NCBI GenBank assembly: GCA_903883945.1 | Contig: CAISCV010000280.1 | Coordinates: 1 to 39,375 of the forward strand | DNA length: 39,375 nt | Direction of reading: 5' to 3' | Source: an uncultured Chitinophagaceae bacterium | GTDB lineage: Bacteria > Bacteroidota > Bacteroidia > Chitinophagales > Chitinophagaceae | Part shown: one piece after another, positions 33,807 to 39,375 of the stretch | Layout: each line of letters starts with the position of its first letter | Numbering within the stretch: the stretch's first letter is position 1 | Made by a program: the position numbers and the translations under genes | The notes under the pieces: generated by a model | Databases searched by the model: none | Seen by the model: the letters and a program-made list of their open reading frames with translations, nothing else | What the model was told of the DNA's origin: nothing

Positions 33807-35024
33807 CTAGTGGTGCGCCCACTCAATACTGTTTAAATCAATTCCCTCCTTGTACATTTCCCAAAGCGGACTCATATCTCTCAACTTAAGTACCGTGCTA
33901 CTTATTTGCTCTATGGTATAATCAATTTGTTCTTCTGTTGTAAAACGTCCTAAACCAAAACGCAAAGAACTATGTGCTAGGTCATCACCCAAACCCAATG
34001 CCTTTAAAACGTAACTAGGTTCTAAAGAGGCAGATGTACAAGCAGAGCCCGAACTTAATGCTATATTCTTATTAAAGCCCATCAATAACCCTTCTCCTTC
34101 TACATGTTTAAAAGAAATATTGGCTACATGTGGTAAACGATGGTCGCGATTGCCATTTACATAAGATTCTTCTATTTGCAACAAGGCATTTTCTAGCTTA
34201 TCTCTTAGTTTACTTAATCTTGCAGCATCCTCCGCCATTTCTAGGCGAGCTAGTTCACAAGCTTTACCAAATCCTACAATACCCGGAACATTCAAAGTGC
34301 CACTACGCATGCCTCTTTCGTGACCACCGCCATCCATTTGGGCAGTTACTTTTACACGAGGGTTTTTGCGGCGTACATACAAAGCACCGATACCCTTAGG
34401 ACCATACATTTTATGCGCTGTAAAGGCCATAATGTCTATACCATCCTTGTTTACATCTACCGGAATCTTACCTACTGCTTGTACAGCATCTGAGAAAAGC
34501 AAAACACCATGCTTTTTCGCAATCGTGCTTATTTCTTTCATGGGTTGTACAACGCCTATTTCATTGTTGGCGTACATGATAGCAATTAAAATGGTGGTTG
34601 GTCTGATGGCAGCCTCCAACTCAGCTAAATCTATCAATCCATCATCTTTTACTTGAAGATAGGTTACTTCGCCACCCGCCTTTTCTACGTGTTTACAGGT
34701 ATCTAATACTGCTTTATGTTCTGTGGTAGCGGTGATGATATGGTTTCCTTTGCTCGCATACATTTCATACACGCCTTTTATAGCCAGGTTATCTCCTTCG
34801 GTTGCACCACTTGTAAAAATTATCTCTTTTGGATCCGCGCCAATCAATTGAGCCACTTGTTCTCTCGCATAATCTACGGCTTCTTCTGCTTCCCAACCAA
34901 AAGGATGGTTACGGCTTGCAGCATTTCCAAAGTGCTCTGTAAAATATGGAATCATAGTCTCTAAAACCCTTGGATCCATCGGGGTTGTAGCATTGTTATC
35001 TAAGTAAATAGGAAACTTCAACAT
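33807..35024 (-). CDS. iscS: Cysteine desulfurase IscS
   Basis: A 405-residue PLP enzyme that takes sulfur from cysteine, yielding alanine and an enzyme persulfide for IscU and tRNA thiolation. The PLP lysine is K205 ([11 protein letters not shown]) and the persulfide cysteine is C329 in the mobile loop [28 protein letters not shown] and [14 protein letters not shown] are class signatures. The start is ATG at 35024 ([11 protein letters not shown]); a longer frame adds 27 unlikely residues over the promoter, where TAAGTTTG sits at 35057-35064. It is the first gene of iscSUA. No iscR-like regulator is adjacent, so control must differ from that in E. coli. Confidence 0.97.
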   Translation of the reverse strand: MLKFPIYLDNNATTPMDPRVLETMIPYFTEHFGNAASRNHPFGWEAEEAVDYAREQVAQLIGADPKEIIFTSGATEGDNLAIKGVYEMYASKGNHIITATTEHKAVLDTCKHVEKAGGEVTYLQVKDDGLIDLAELEAAIRPTTILIAIMYANNEIGVVQPMKEISTIAKKHGVLLFSDAVQAVGKIPVDVNKDGIDIMAFTAHKMYGPKGIGALYVRRKNPRVKVTAQMDGGGHERGMRSGTLNVPGIVGFGKACELARLEMAEDAARLSKLRDKLENALLQIEESYVNGNRDHRLPHVANISFKHVEGEGLLMGFNKNIALSSGSACTSASLEPSYVLKALGLGDDLAHSSLRFGLGRFTTEEQIDYTIEQISSTVLKLRDMSPLWEMYKEGIDLNSIEWAHH

Positions 35025-35056
35025 TATATTTTTTGCTTTATTTAATAATTCAAACA

Positions 35057-35064
35057 CAAACTTA
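35057..35064 (-). promoter_or_regulatory. -7 promoter box of the isc operon
   Basis: Minus-strand TAAGTTTG is an exact TAnnTTTG, 32 nt before the iscS ATG. The -33 region is T-rich without a clear TTG. Confidence 0.5.
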
Positions 35065-35202
35065 GTGTAAAGGGTTTTAGGTTTTAAAAAACTAGCCCTA
35101 TTCAATGTCTAATTTTTCATATATCGTAATCAAACAAGAGAAAGTAGCAGATGGTTCGAAAGGAATTCAGTTAAAACTAAGGAGCACTTGTTTTTCTTAT
35201 TC

Positions 35203-35985
35203 TTAATCCTTTTTCTTTCCAAAAGATGGCTTCCTTTTTTCGAGAAAAGCGTCTATCCCTTCCATAGTATCTGCGGTGTCGAAGCACTTGCCAAAGGCCT
35301 CTAACTCAACTTCAAAGCCATTAACTGTAGTATCTAAAGAGGCATTTACAGCAACAATAGCTGCTTCGATGGCCCTTTGGGCTTTGGCGTTAACTATTTT
35401 CAACAATTCCTTTGCCTTTCCCAACAAATTGTCCGGGGTTACCACATAATTCACTAGTCCATATTGGAGTGCTGTAGACGCATCAATCATATTACCTGTC
35501 AGTATCAGTTCCAATGTACGCCCTTTACCAATTAGCTGAACCATCCTTTGGGTACCGCCATAACCTGGAATTAATCCAAGGTTAATTTCTGGCTGACCAA
35601 ACTTTGCATTTTCACTAGCTATCCTAAAATGACAACTCATTGCCAACTCACAGCCGCCACCTAAAGCAAAGCCGTTTACACAGGCAACAATTGGCTTATT
35701 GCTGTTCTCTATTCTGAAAAAAGTGTCCTGTCCTTCTTTTGCAATTGCTTTTCCTTGTTCAATAGTCAGACCCTTCAGCTCGGTAATGTCTGCACCTGCA
35801 ACAAAAGCCTTACTACCGCTGCCGGTAATGATGGCAGATTGAATAGAAACATTGTCTCTAATCTCATTCAATACTAAATTTAACTCACTAAATACTTCTT
35901 TATTGAGGGCATTTAGCTTCTCTGTGCGATGGATGGTAACGATTAAAGTACCTTCCTCCAACGAAGTAAGTAGTGTATTGTACAT
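35203..35985 (-). CDS. Enoyl-CoA hydratase/isomerase (crotonase) family protein
   Basis: A 260-residue crotonase-fold enzyme. Oxyanion-hole and CoA motifs are seen in KAFVAGADITEL and NGFALGGGCELAMSCHFRIA. Both catalytic glutamates of true hydratases are in place: E113 (GGGCELAM) and E133 (GQPEINLGLIPGYGGTQR), so hydration of 2-trans-enoyl-CoA is likely. The acyl-chain preference is unknown; short-chain acyl or 3-hydroxybutyryl-CoA pathways are possible. The start is ATG at 35985. A TACTTTTG -7 box ends 8 nt upstream, so the leader would be nearly absent. The gene stands alone, without other beta-oxidation genes nearby. Confidence 0.92.
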   Translation of the reverse strand: MYNTLLTSLEEGTLIVTIHRTEKLNALNKEVFSELNLVLNEIRDNVSIQSAIITGSGSKAFVAGADITELKGLTIEQGKAIAKEGQDTFFRIENSNKPIVACVNGFALGGGCELAMSCHFRIASENAKFGQPEINLGLIPGYGGTQRMVQLIGKGRTLELILTGNMIDASTALQYGLVNYVVTPDNLLGKAKELLKIVNAKAQRAIEAAIVAVNASLDTTVNGFEVELEAFGKCFDTADTMEGIDAFLEKRKPSFGKKKD

Positions 35986-35993
35986 AAAATTGG

Positions 35994-36001
35994 CAAAAGT
36001 A
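35994..36001 (-). promoter_or_regulatory. -7 promoter box of the enoyl-CoA hydratase gene
   Basis: Minus-strand TACTTTTG matches TAnnTTTG exactly and ends 8 nt before the ATG. Confidence 0.5.
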
Positions 36002-36140
36002 GTAAGTAATAAGTAGTAAGTAAAGCGTATTGTGTGGTAGGTTATAAGTAGGAAGTTTCTGCTTGCAGGTTACTGGTTGATGGTTACTGGTATTTAATAA
36101 CTTGAAACCTGAATCCTGCATCCAGTAACCTGAAACTTGC
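36002..36140. repeat. Word-repeat spacer with inverted repeat
   Basis: Built from recurring short words: AGTAAGTA/AGTAGTAAGTAA near 36001-36021, GGTTACTGG at 36068-36076 and 36082-36090, and the inverted CCAGTAACC. CAGGTTACTGG (36066-36076) and CCAGTAACCTG (36122-36132) are exact reverse complements. TCCTGCA and AACTTGC also occur in the spacer at 11285-11300. Confidence 0.5.
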
Positions 36141-36161
36141 TTCTCGCTCTCCCTTCAAAAG

Positions 36162-36198
36162 AAAAAGAGAGACAACTACTAGGTGCTGCCTCTCTTTT
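36162..36198 (-). terminator. Terminator of the DUF2795-like gene
   Basis: AAAAGAGAG (36163-36171 on the plus strand) pairs with CTCTCTTTT (36190-36198), with partial inner pairing, and a T-run follows on the minus strand. It lies 24 nt after the stop codon. Confidence 0.75.
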
Positions 36199-36221
36199 AT
36201 ATTTTTTGATAGCGTTATAAT

Positions 36222-36443
36222 CTAATATTCGTCTTCGTTAAACATAAAGTCTTCCTGACTCGGATAGTCGGGCCAGATGTCTTCTATACTTTCATAGATT
36301 TCTCCTTCATCTTCCAATTCTTGCAAGTTTTCTATAACTTCCAACGGAGCACCACTTCTAATTGAGTAGTCAATCAATTCATCTCTTGTAGCTGGCCAAG
36401 GAGCTTCTTCTAAATAACTGGCTAATTCTAAGGTCCAAAACAT
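36222..36443 (-). CDS. Small acidic DUF2795-like protein
   Basis: A 73-residue acidic protein (MFWTLELASYLEEAPWPATRDELIDYSIRSG at the start, here only named). It matches the pattern I associate with DUF2795: an LxxLxExxPWPATKxELxxYA-like motif followed by a helix (APLEVIENLQELEDEGE) and an acidic tail (NEDEY). The fold is probably a small helical bundle; function is unknown and the protein is widely kept in Bacteroidota. The start at 36443 is fixed by a full promoter just upstream: the 13 extra residues of the longer frame would overlap its -7 box. It has its own promoter and terminator, so it is a stand-alone transcription unit diverging from lolD. Confidence 0.8.
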   Translation of the reverse strand: MFWTLELASYLEEAPWPATRDELIDYSIRSGAPLEVIENLQELEDEGEIYESIEDIWPDYPSQEDFMFNEDEY

Positions 36444-36460
36444 AGCTGTAAAAATTTGCG

Positions 36461-36491
36461 CAAATGTAAACGTATAAATCAAATTACCAAA
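36461..36491 (-). promoter_or_regulatory. Consensus Bacteroidota promoter of the DUF2795-like gene
   Basis: Minus-strand TTTG (36491-36488), exactly 19 nt, then TACATTTG (36468-36461): a full match to TTTG-N19-TAnnTTTG. The leader before the ATG at 36443 would be about 10 nt. Confidence 0.75.
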
Positions 36492-36580
36492 TCTTAGTTT
36501 TTCAGGACAAAAAAAAACACTTCTAAAACCATTAGTATCAACCCAAATAACTTTTTAATTTTCATTACAACACTATTTTC

Positions 36581-36612
36581 TTGCCAATATTTACTTCTCC
36601 ATACTAAGTTTG
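36581..36612 (+). promoter_or_regulatory. Promoter of lolD, predicted leaderless
   Basis: TTG (36581-36583), 21 nt, then TAAGTTTG (36605-36612), an exact -7 box. Only 4 nt separate it from the lolD ATG, so transcription should begin at or beside the start codon. Confidence 0.65.
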
Positions 36613-36616
36613 TAAA

Positions 36617-37270
36617 ATGTTACAGGCAAAAGGCATCAAAAAGAAGTATGGCTCGCTAGAAGTATTAAAGGGGGTTGATCTGAATGTAGAAAAAGGCGAA
36701 ATTGTATCTATTGTAGGCAGTTCGGGGGCTGGCAAAAGCACGTTGCTACATATTCTGGGCTCTTTAGACACGCCTGATGCAGGAACAATCTTTATTAATA
36801 ACGAGCCGGTACATTTATTAAAAGGAAGAAAGCTTGCGGCATTCAGAAATAAAAAGATAGGCTTCGTTTTTCAGTTTCATCACCTGTTGCCAGAATTTAA
36901 TGCCATAGAAAATGTATCTATCCCGGGTTGGATTGCAGGAACGAGTAAAGGAAAGGTAAAAGAAGAAGCGACCAGACTGCTAAACCTACTGGGTTTGGGA
37001 GAGCGGCTAGACAATAAACCCAACCAGTTAAGTGGTGGCGAGCAACAACGGGTGGCTGTGGCAAGGGCATTGATTAATAACCCTAGTATTGTATTTGCCG
37101 ATGAACCAACTGGAAACCTGGATAGCGCTAATGCTGAAGGACTGCATCATTTGTTTGTAGAACTAAGAGATACACTCCTACAAACCTTTTTGATTGTGAC
37201 GCATAACGAAGAACTGGCTGCCATGAGCAACCGAACTATTTACATGAAAGATGGGAGAATCATTCAGTGA
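36617..37270 (+). CDS. lolD: ABC transporter ATP-binding protein, LolD family
   Basis: A 217-residue ATPase that powers LolCE-type release of lipoproteins from the inner membrane. Walker A is GSSGAGKST (about 34-42), the Q-loop is FVFQFHHLLPEF, the ABC signature is LSGGEQQRVAVARAL, Walker B is SIVFADEPTGNLDS and the switch histidine is in IVTHNEEL. The FQFHHLLPEF and DEPTGNLD forms are typical of the LolD/MacB group (MJ0796-like). The MacB-like relatives cannot be fully excluded because the permease is not adjacent, but length without extra domains fits LolD. It has its own promoter and converges on the S41 peptidase gene across an 85-bp spacer. Confidence 0.88.
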   Translation: MLQAKGIKKKYGSLEVLKGVDLNVEKGEIVSIVGSSGAGKSTLLHILGSLDTPDAGTIFINNEPVHLLKGRKLAAFRNKKIGFVFQFHHLLPEFNAIENVSIPGWIAGTSKGKVKEEATRLLNLLGLGERLDNKPNQLSGGEQQRVAVARALINNPSIVFADEPTGNLDSANAEGLHHLFVELRDTLLQTFLIVTHNEELAAMSNRTIYMKDGRIIQ

Positions 37271-37355
37271 TGAATCATTAGTGATGAATGATTAATCTAG
37301 GAAATGAAGCAACTCCTTATTTAACACTAAATGTTAAACACTAATCATTAAATAA

Positions 37356-38948
37356 CTACCGTAGCACTTCCAACGCCTTCTTCACCGTACTGTCCGATTG
37401 ATTTTCTACTTCGTAATACCCTTCTGTTTGGGCTACCTGTCTGGCCATTAAGGCTTGCATCCGTTGTAGGATGGTTGCTTTTTCGGCAGGGGTTACTTCC
37501 GAAATATTTATCCCATCTCTTTGTAAAGTCATTGCTTTCAAAGCCGCCCATTCTGTTTCACCGGGTTTAAATTGCTGTGCTAATTGCGCCACATTGGTTA
37601 CTTTTTGAAACTTTGCTTTGTTGGCAATGAAATATTTGTAAACAAAAATGTGTAAAGTATTCCTGAAATAGAACCTGGTATAAGCTATAGTAGATTTAGT
37701 AGTATCTATCGGTACAAAAATGTCAGGCGTAATGCCGCCACCACCATATACCGTGTGCCCACCGGGGGTTTTGTAGGCTTTCCCCTTTGTGTTACTACTG
37801 TCTGCTTTCAACATCTCGCCATCATGGTAACGGTTCAATAATTCATCTTCATAATCCTTTCTGCTTTTATTGGAATATGGCTTCTGAATGTTCCTTCCCA
37901 AAGGGGTAAAATACCTTGCTACGGTAAGTCGTACTGCGCTTCCGTCGCTTAGTTGAAACTGTTGTTGTACCAGTCCCTTGCCAAAACTTCTTCTTCCAAT
38001 AATGGTTGCCCTATCCCAATCTTGCAGGGCGCCACTTAGTATTTCGCTCGCACTAGCCGAGGATTCATCAATTAATACTGCCAAAGGGCCTTTCTCAAAA
38101 AGACCTTCTTTCTTACTTTTATATTCGTTTCTTGGCGATTCGTTGCCTTCGGTATATACAATCATCTTATCCTCGTCCAGAAACTCATCCGCAATAGCAG
38201 TTGCTTCGGTAACAAGACCGCCCCCATTACCCCGAAGGTCTAAGATGAGCTTTTTCATCCCTTGTTTCTGTAGTTTTTCCAGGTTCTGCATAAACTCCTC
38301 ATAGGTTCTGTCGCCAAATTTGTTCAACTTTATGTAGCCCGTTTGTGGCGCAATAATATACGCTGCATCGATGGTGGGTACCGGAATATTTCCTCTGATA
38401 ACGGTGATGTTCATCACTTTGCCATCTCTTAGAAGGGTTATTTTAACGGACGATTCAGCAGGACCTCTCAGGTTTCTTCTGATTTCTTCGGGATTCATCT
38501 TTTTTCCCGTAAGGTTCGTGGTATCATTTGCTTTCAACAGCATATCGCCCACCTGTAAACCTGCTTTTTCGCCGGGGCCATCCTTAATAACGTTCATTAC
38601 GTTTACCGTGTCATTAAATATTTGATACTCTACCCCGATGCCCTGAAAGCTTCCCATCAGGTCGTCGTTCACATCATTCAGGTATTTTGAAGGGATATAG
38701 GCAGAGTGTGGATCGAGGTGCGAAAGCAGGTTATCAATCACCAATTGACTGATGCTATCGGTCTTTTCGGGATCCACATATCGTTCTTTAATCAGGTCTA
38801 GCACTTCTTGCACCGAATTCTTTTTGCCGCTGCCCATAAAGAAGGCACTATTAGTTTTGTCGTGCAGTTGATAGCCAATAATCATCCCAACAACCATCAG
38901 CGCCGATAAAAGAAGGGGCAACCAGACCTGTAATTTTTTATTAGCCAT
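37356..38948 (-). CDS. S41 family C-terminal processing peptidase
   Basis: A 530-residue periplasmic protease tethered by one N-terminal membrane helix (about 8-26: VWLPLLLSALMVVGMIIGY). Then come an N-terminal helical segment, a PDZ domain (about 100-185: GIGVEYQIF, GPGEKAGLQVGDMLL) and the peptidase core. The catalytic serine lies in DESSASASEIL (about 295-303) and the lysine is K324 in RSFGKGLVQQ. A long C-terminal helical tail ends the protein. Such CtpA/Prc-like enzymes trim or degrade envelope proteins from the C-terminus. The start is ATG at 38948, after a TATATTTG promoter; the longer frame begins within the 21-bp array and is rejected. It converges on lolD. Confidence 0.92.
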   Translation of the reverse strand: MANKKLQVWLPLLLSALMVVGMIIGYQLHDKTNSAFFMGSGKKNSVQEVLDLIKERYVDPEKTDSISQLVIDNLLSHLDPHSAYIPSKYLNDVNDDLMGSFQGIGVEYQIFNDTVNVMNVIKDGPGEKAGLQVGDMLLKANDTTNLTGKKMNPEEIRRNLRGPAESSVKITLLRDGKVMNITVIRGNIPVPTIDAAYIIAPQTGYIKLNKFGDRTYEEFMQNLEKLQKQGMKKLILDLRGNGGGLVTEATAIADEFLDEDKMIVYTEGNESPRNEYKSKKEGLFEKGPLAVLIDESSASASEILSGALQDWDRATIIGRRSFGKGLVQQQFQLSDGSAVRLTVARYFTPLGRNIQKPYSNKSRKDYEDELLNRYHDGEMLKADSSNTKGKAYKTPGGHTVYGGGGITPDIFVPIDTTKSTIAYTRFYFRNTLHIFVYKYFIANKAKFQKVTNVAQLAQQFKPGETEWAALKAMTLQRDGINISEVTPAEKATILQRMQALMARQVAQTEGYYEVENQSDSTVKKALEVLR

Positions 38949-38981
38949 AAGTGTGCTTGTTCTAACCTTTGATAAAGTCGG

Positions 38982-39010
38982 CAAATATATCTGTAATCCC
39001 GCATTGGCAA
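38982..39010 (-). promoter_or_regulatory. Promoter of the S41 peptidase gene
   Basis: Minus-strand TTG (39010-39008), 18 nt, then TATATTTG (38989-38982), an exact -7 box, 33 nt before the ATG at 38948. The 21-bp array begins 28 bp upstream of the -33 element. Confidence 0.65.
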
Positions 39011-39038
39011 TAGGGATAGTAGTAGTACACATTGGCGT

Positions 39039-39290
39039 TTTAGGGATAACTTTTGTTGTAACCGAGGTCTCGGTAGTCGTTTCCGAGGTCACGTTTGTCG
39101 CATCCGAGGTCTAGTTTGTTACATCCGAGGTCTCGGATGTCGCATAAGTTCAAGCTTTTGTCATGTAAGTTCAAGCTTTTGTCGCATAAGTTCAAGCTTT
39201 TGTCGCAAAAGTTCAAGCTTTTGTCACATAAGTTATAGCTTTTGTCGCATAAGCTATAGCATTTATCACTAAAGTTCAAGCAAATGCAGT
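39039..39290. repeat. Tandem array of twelve 21-bp units, two subfamilies
   Basis: Units start at 39039, 39060, 39081, 39102, 39123, 39144, 39165, 39186, 39207, 39228, 39249 and 39270 with no slip. Units 2-5 carry CCGAGGTC-type cores; in 39060 and 39123 the core is the palindrome-like CCGAGGTCTCGG (5-bp arms). Units 6-9 carry AGTTCAAGCTTTT and units 10-11 have TATAGC cores. Nearly all end in TGTCGC or TGTCAC. An open frame with a DKSLNLC-like heptad arises because 21 is a multiple of 3, but it has no start context or length expected of a gene. The array is directly upstream of the S41 promoter. Sequence is unrelated to the array at 7584-7814, yet the period, palindromic cores and modular tails are alike. 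Confidence 0.93.
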
Positions 39291-39375
39291 ATTACTATGG
39301 TTAAAAATAGAGATTGAGAATAATTATGATGAATCAATTGGAAACAAATACTATATTTAAACCTTAATTAGCATA
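39291..39375. other. Window end, no feature seen
   Basis: A+T-rich sequence after the array with no recognisable repeat unit, hairpin or coding start. The 21-bp periodicity fades after 39290. Confidence 0.4.

Noticed and set aside
38949-39092. 48-residue N-terminal extension of the S41 peptidase
   Set aside because: It runs across the promoter and into the 21-bp array, and the Thr-rich peptide is a product of the repeat. The ATG at 38948 leads straight into the membrane helix.
39040-39279. Minus-strand frame encoding a DKSLNLC-like heptad repeat
   Set aside because: A 21-bp array gives a 7-residue repeat in any open frame. It lies upstream of a good promoter, has no start context, and the comparable array at 7584 is closed by stops in one frame of nearly every unit.

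Overview
The window reads as a chromosomal segment of a member of the Bacteroidota, most likely family Chitinophagaceae (the family is inference). The support is a type IX secretion (T9SS) C-terminal sorting domain, a TonB-dependent receptor with an N-terminal carboxypeptidase-like domain, a SusC-type plug domain, a fused alpha-beta 2-oxoacid dehydrogenase E1, a TlpA protein with a DUF4369-like N-terminus, near absence of Shine-Dalgarno sequences, and many promoters of the Bacteroidota form TTG-N17..21-TAnnTTTG. No tRNA, rRNA, CRISPR array, prophage or transposase gene was seen.

Layout. 1-6140: a probable export/uptake locus. A TonB-dependent receptor, a beta-helix lipoprotein and a YncE-like propeller (cut by the window edge) run leftward, and a purple-acid-phosphatase-like enzyme runs rightward. 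Between them lies an 11-bp-phased TTAACA-like direct repeat that resembles a Pho box. 6160-7442: lipoprotein MsrB and adenylate kinase, diverging. 7511-8078: a gene-free stretch holding an 11-unit 21-bp tandem array of degenerate palindromes and two REP-like hairpins. 8079-12135: a small orphan gene, gatB, a TlpA-like lipoprotein and an omega-amidase-like nitrilase; two related foldback repeats sit in the spacers. 12277-15174: the fused E1 and a Bax inhibitor-1 family membrane protein, leftward. 15591-21950: a 2119-residue alpha-2-macroglobulin-like protein with an intact CAEQ thioester motif and an embedded SusC-type plug domain. 22119-27732: rlmD, an active rhomboid, a catalytically dead rhomboid and two paralogous membrane-anchored EEP-fold enzymes. 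27802-28836: pheS, leftward. 29188-32797: a large T9SS cargo protein and an MBL-fold hydrolase. 32859-36443: iscA, iscU and iscS, an enoyl-CoA hydratase and a DUF2795-like protein, all leftward. 36617-38948: lolD and, convergent with it, an S41 C-terminal processing peptidase. 39039-39290: a second 21-bp tandem array just upstream of the S41 promoter.

Most genes are housekeeping or cell-envelope functions. The parts that stand out are the two 21-bp arrays (unrelated in sequence, same period and design), the A2M-plug fusion, the active/dead rhomboid pair in one operon with EEP enzymes, the candidate phosphate-responsive divergent region, and a set of genes whose -7 box ends exactly 4 nt before the start codon, which predicts leaderless mRNAs. 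Start codons were moved inward from the longest open frame where the upstream part overlaps a terminator, promoter or repeat (msrB, E1, pheS, iscS, the DUF2795-like gene, the S41 peptidase, rlmD).
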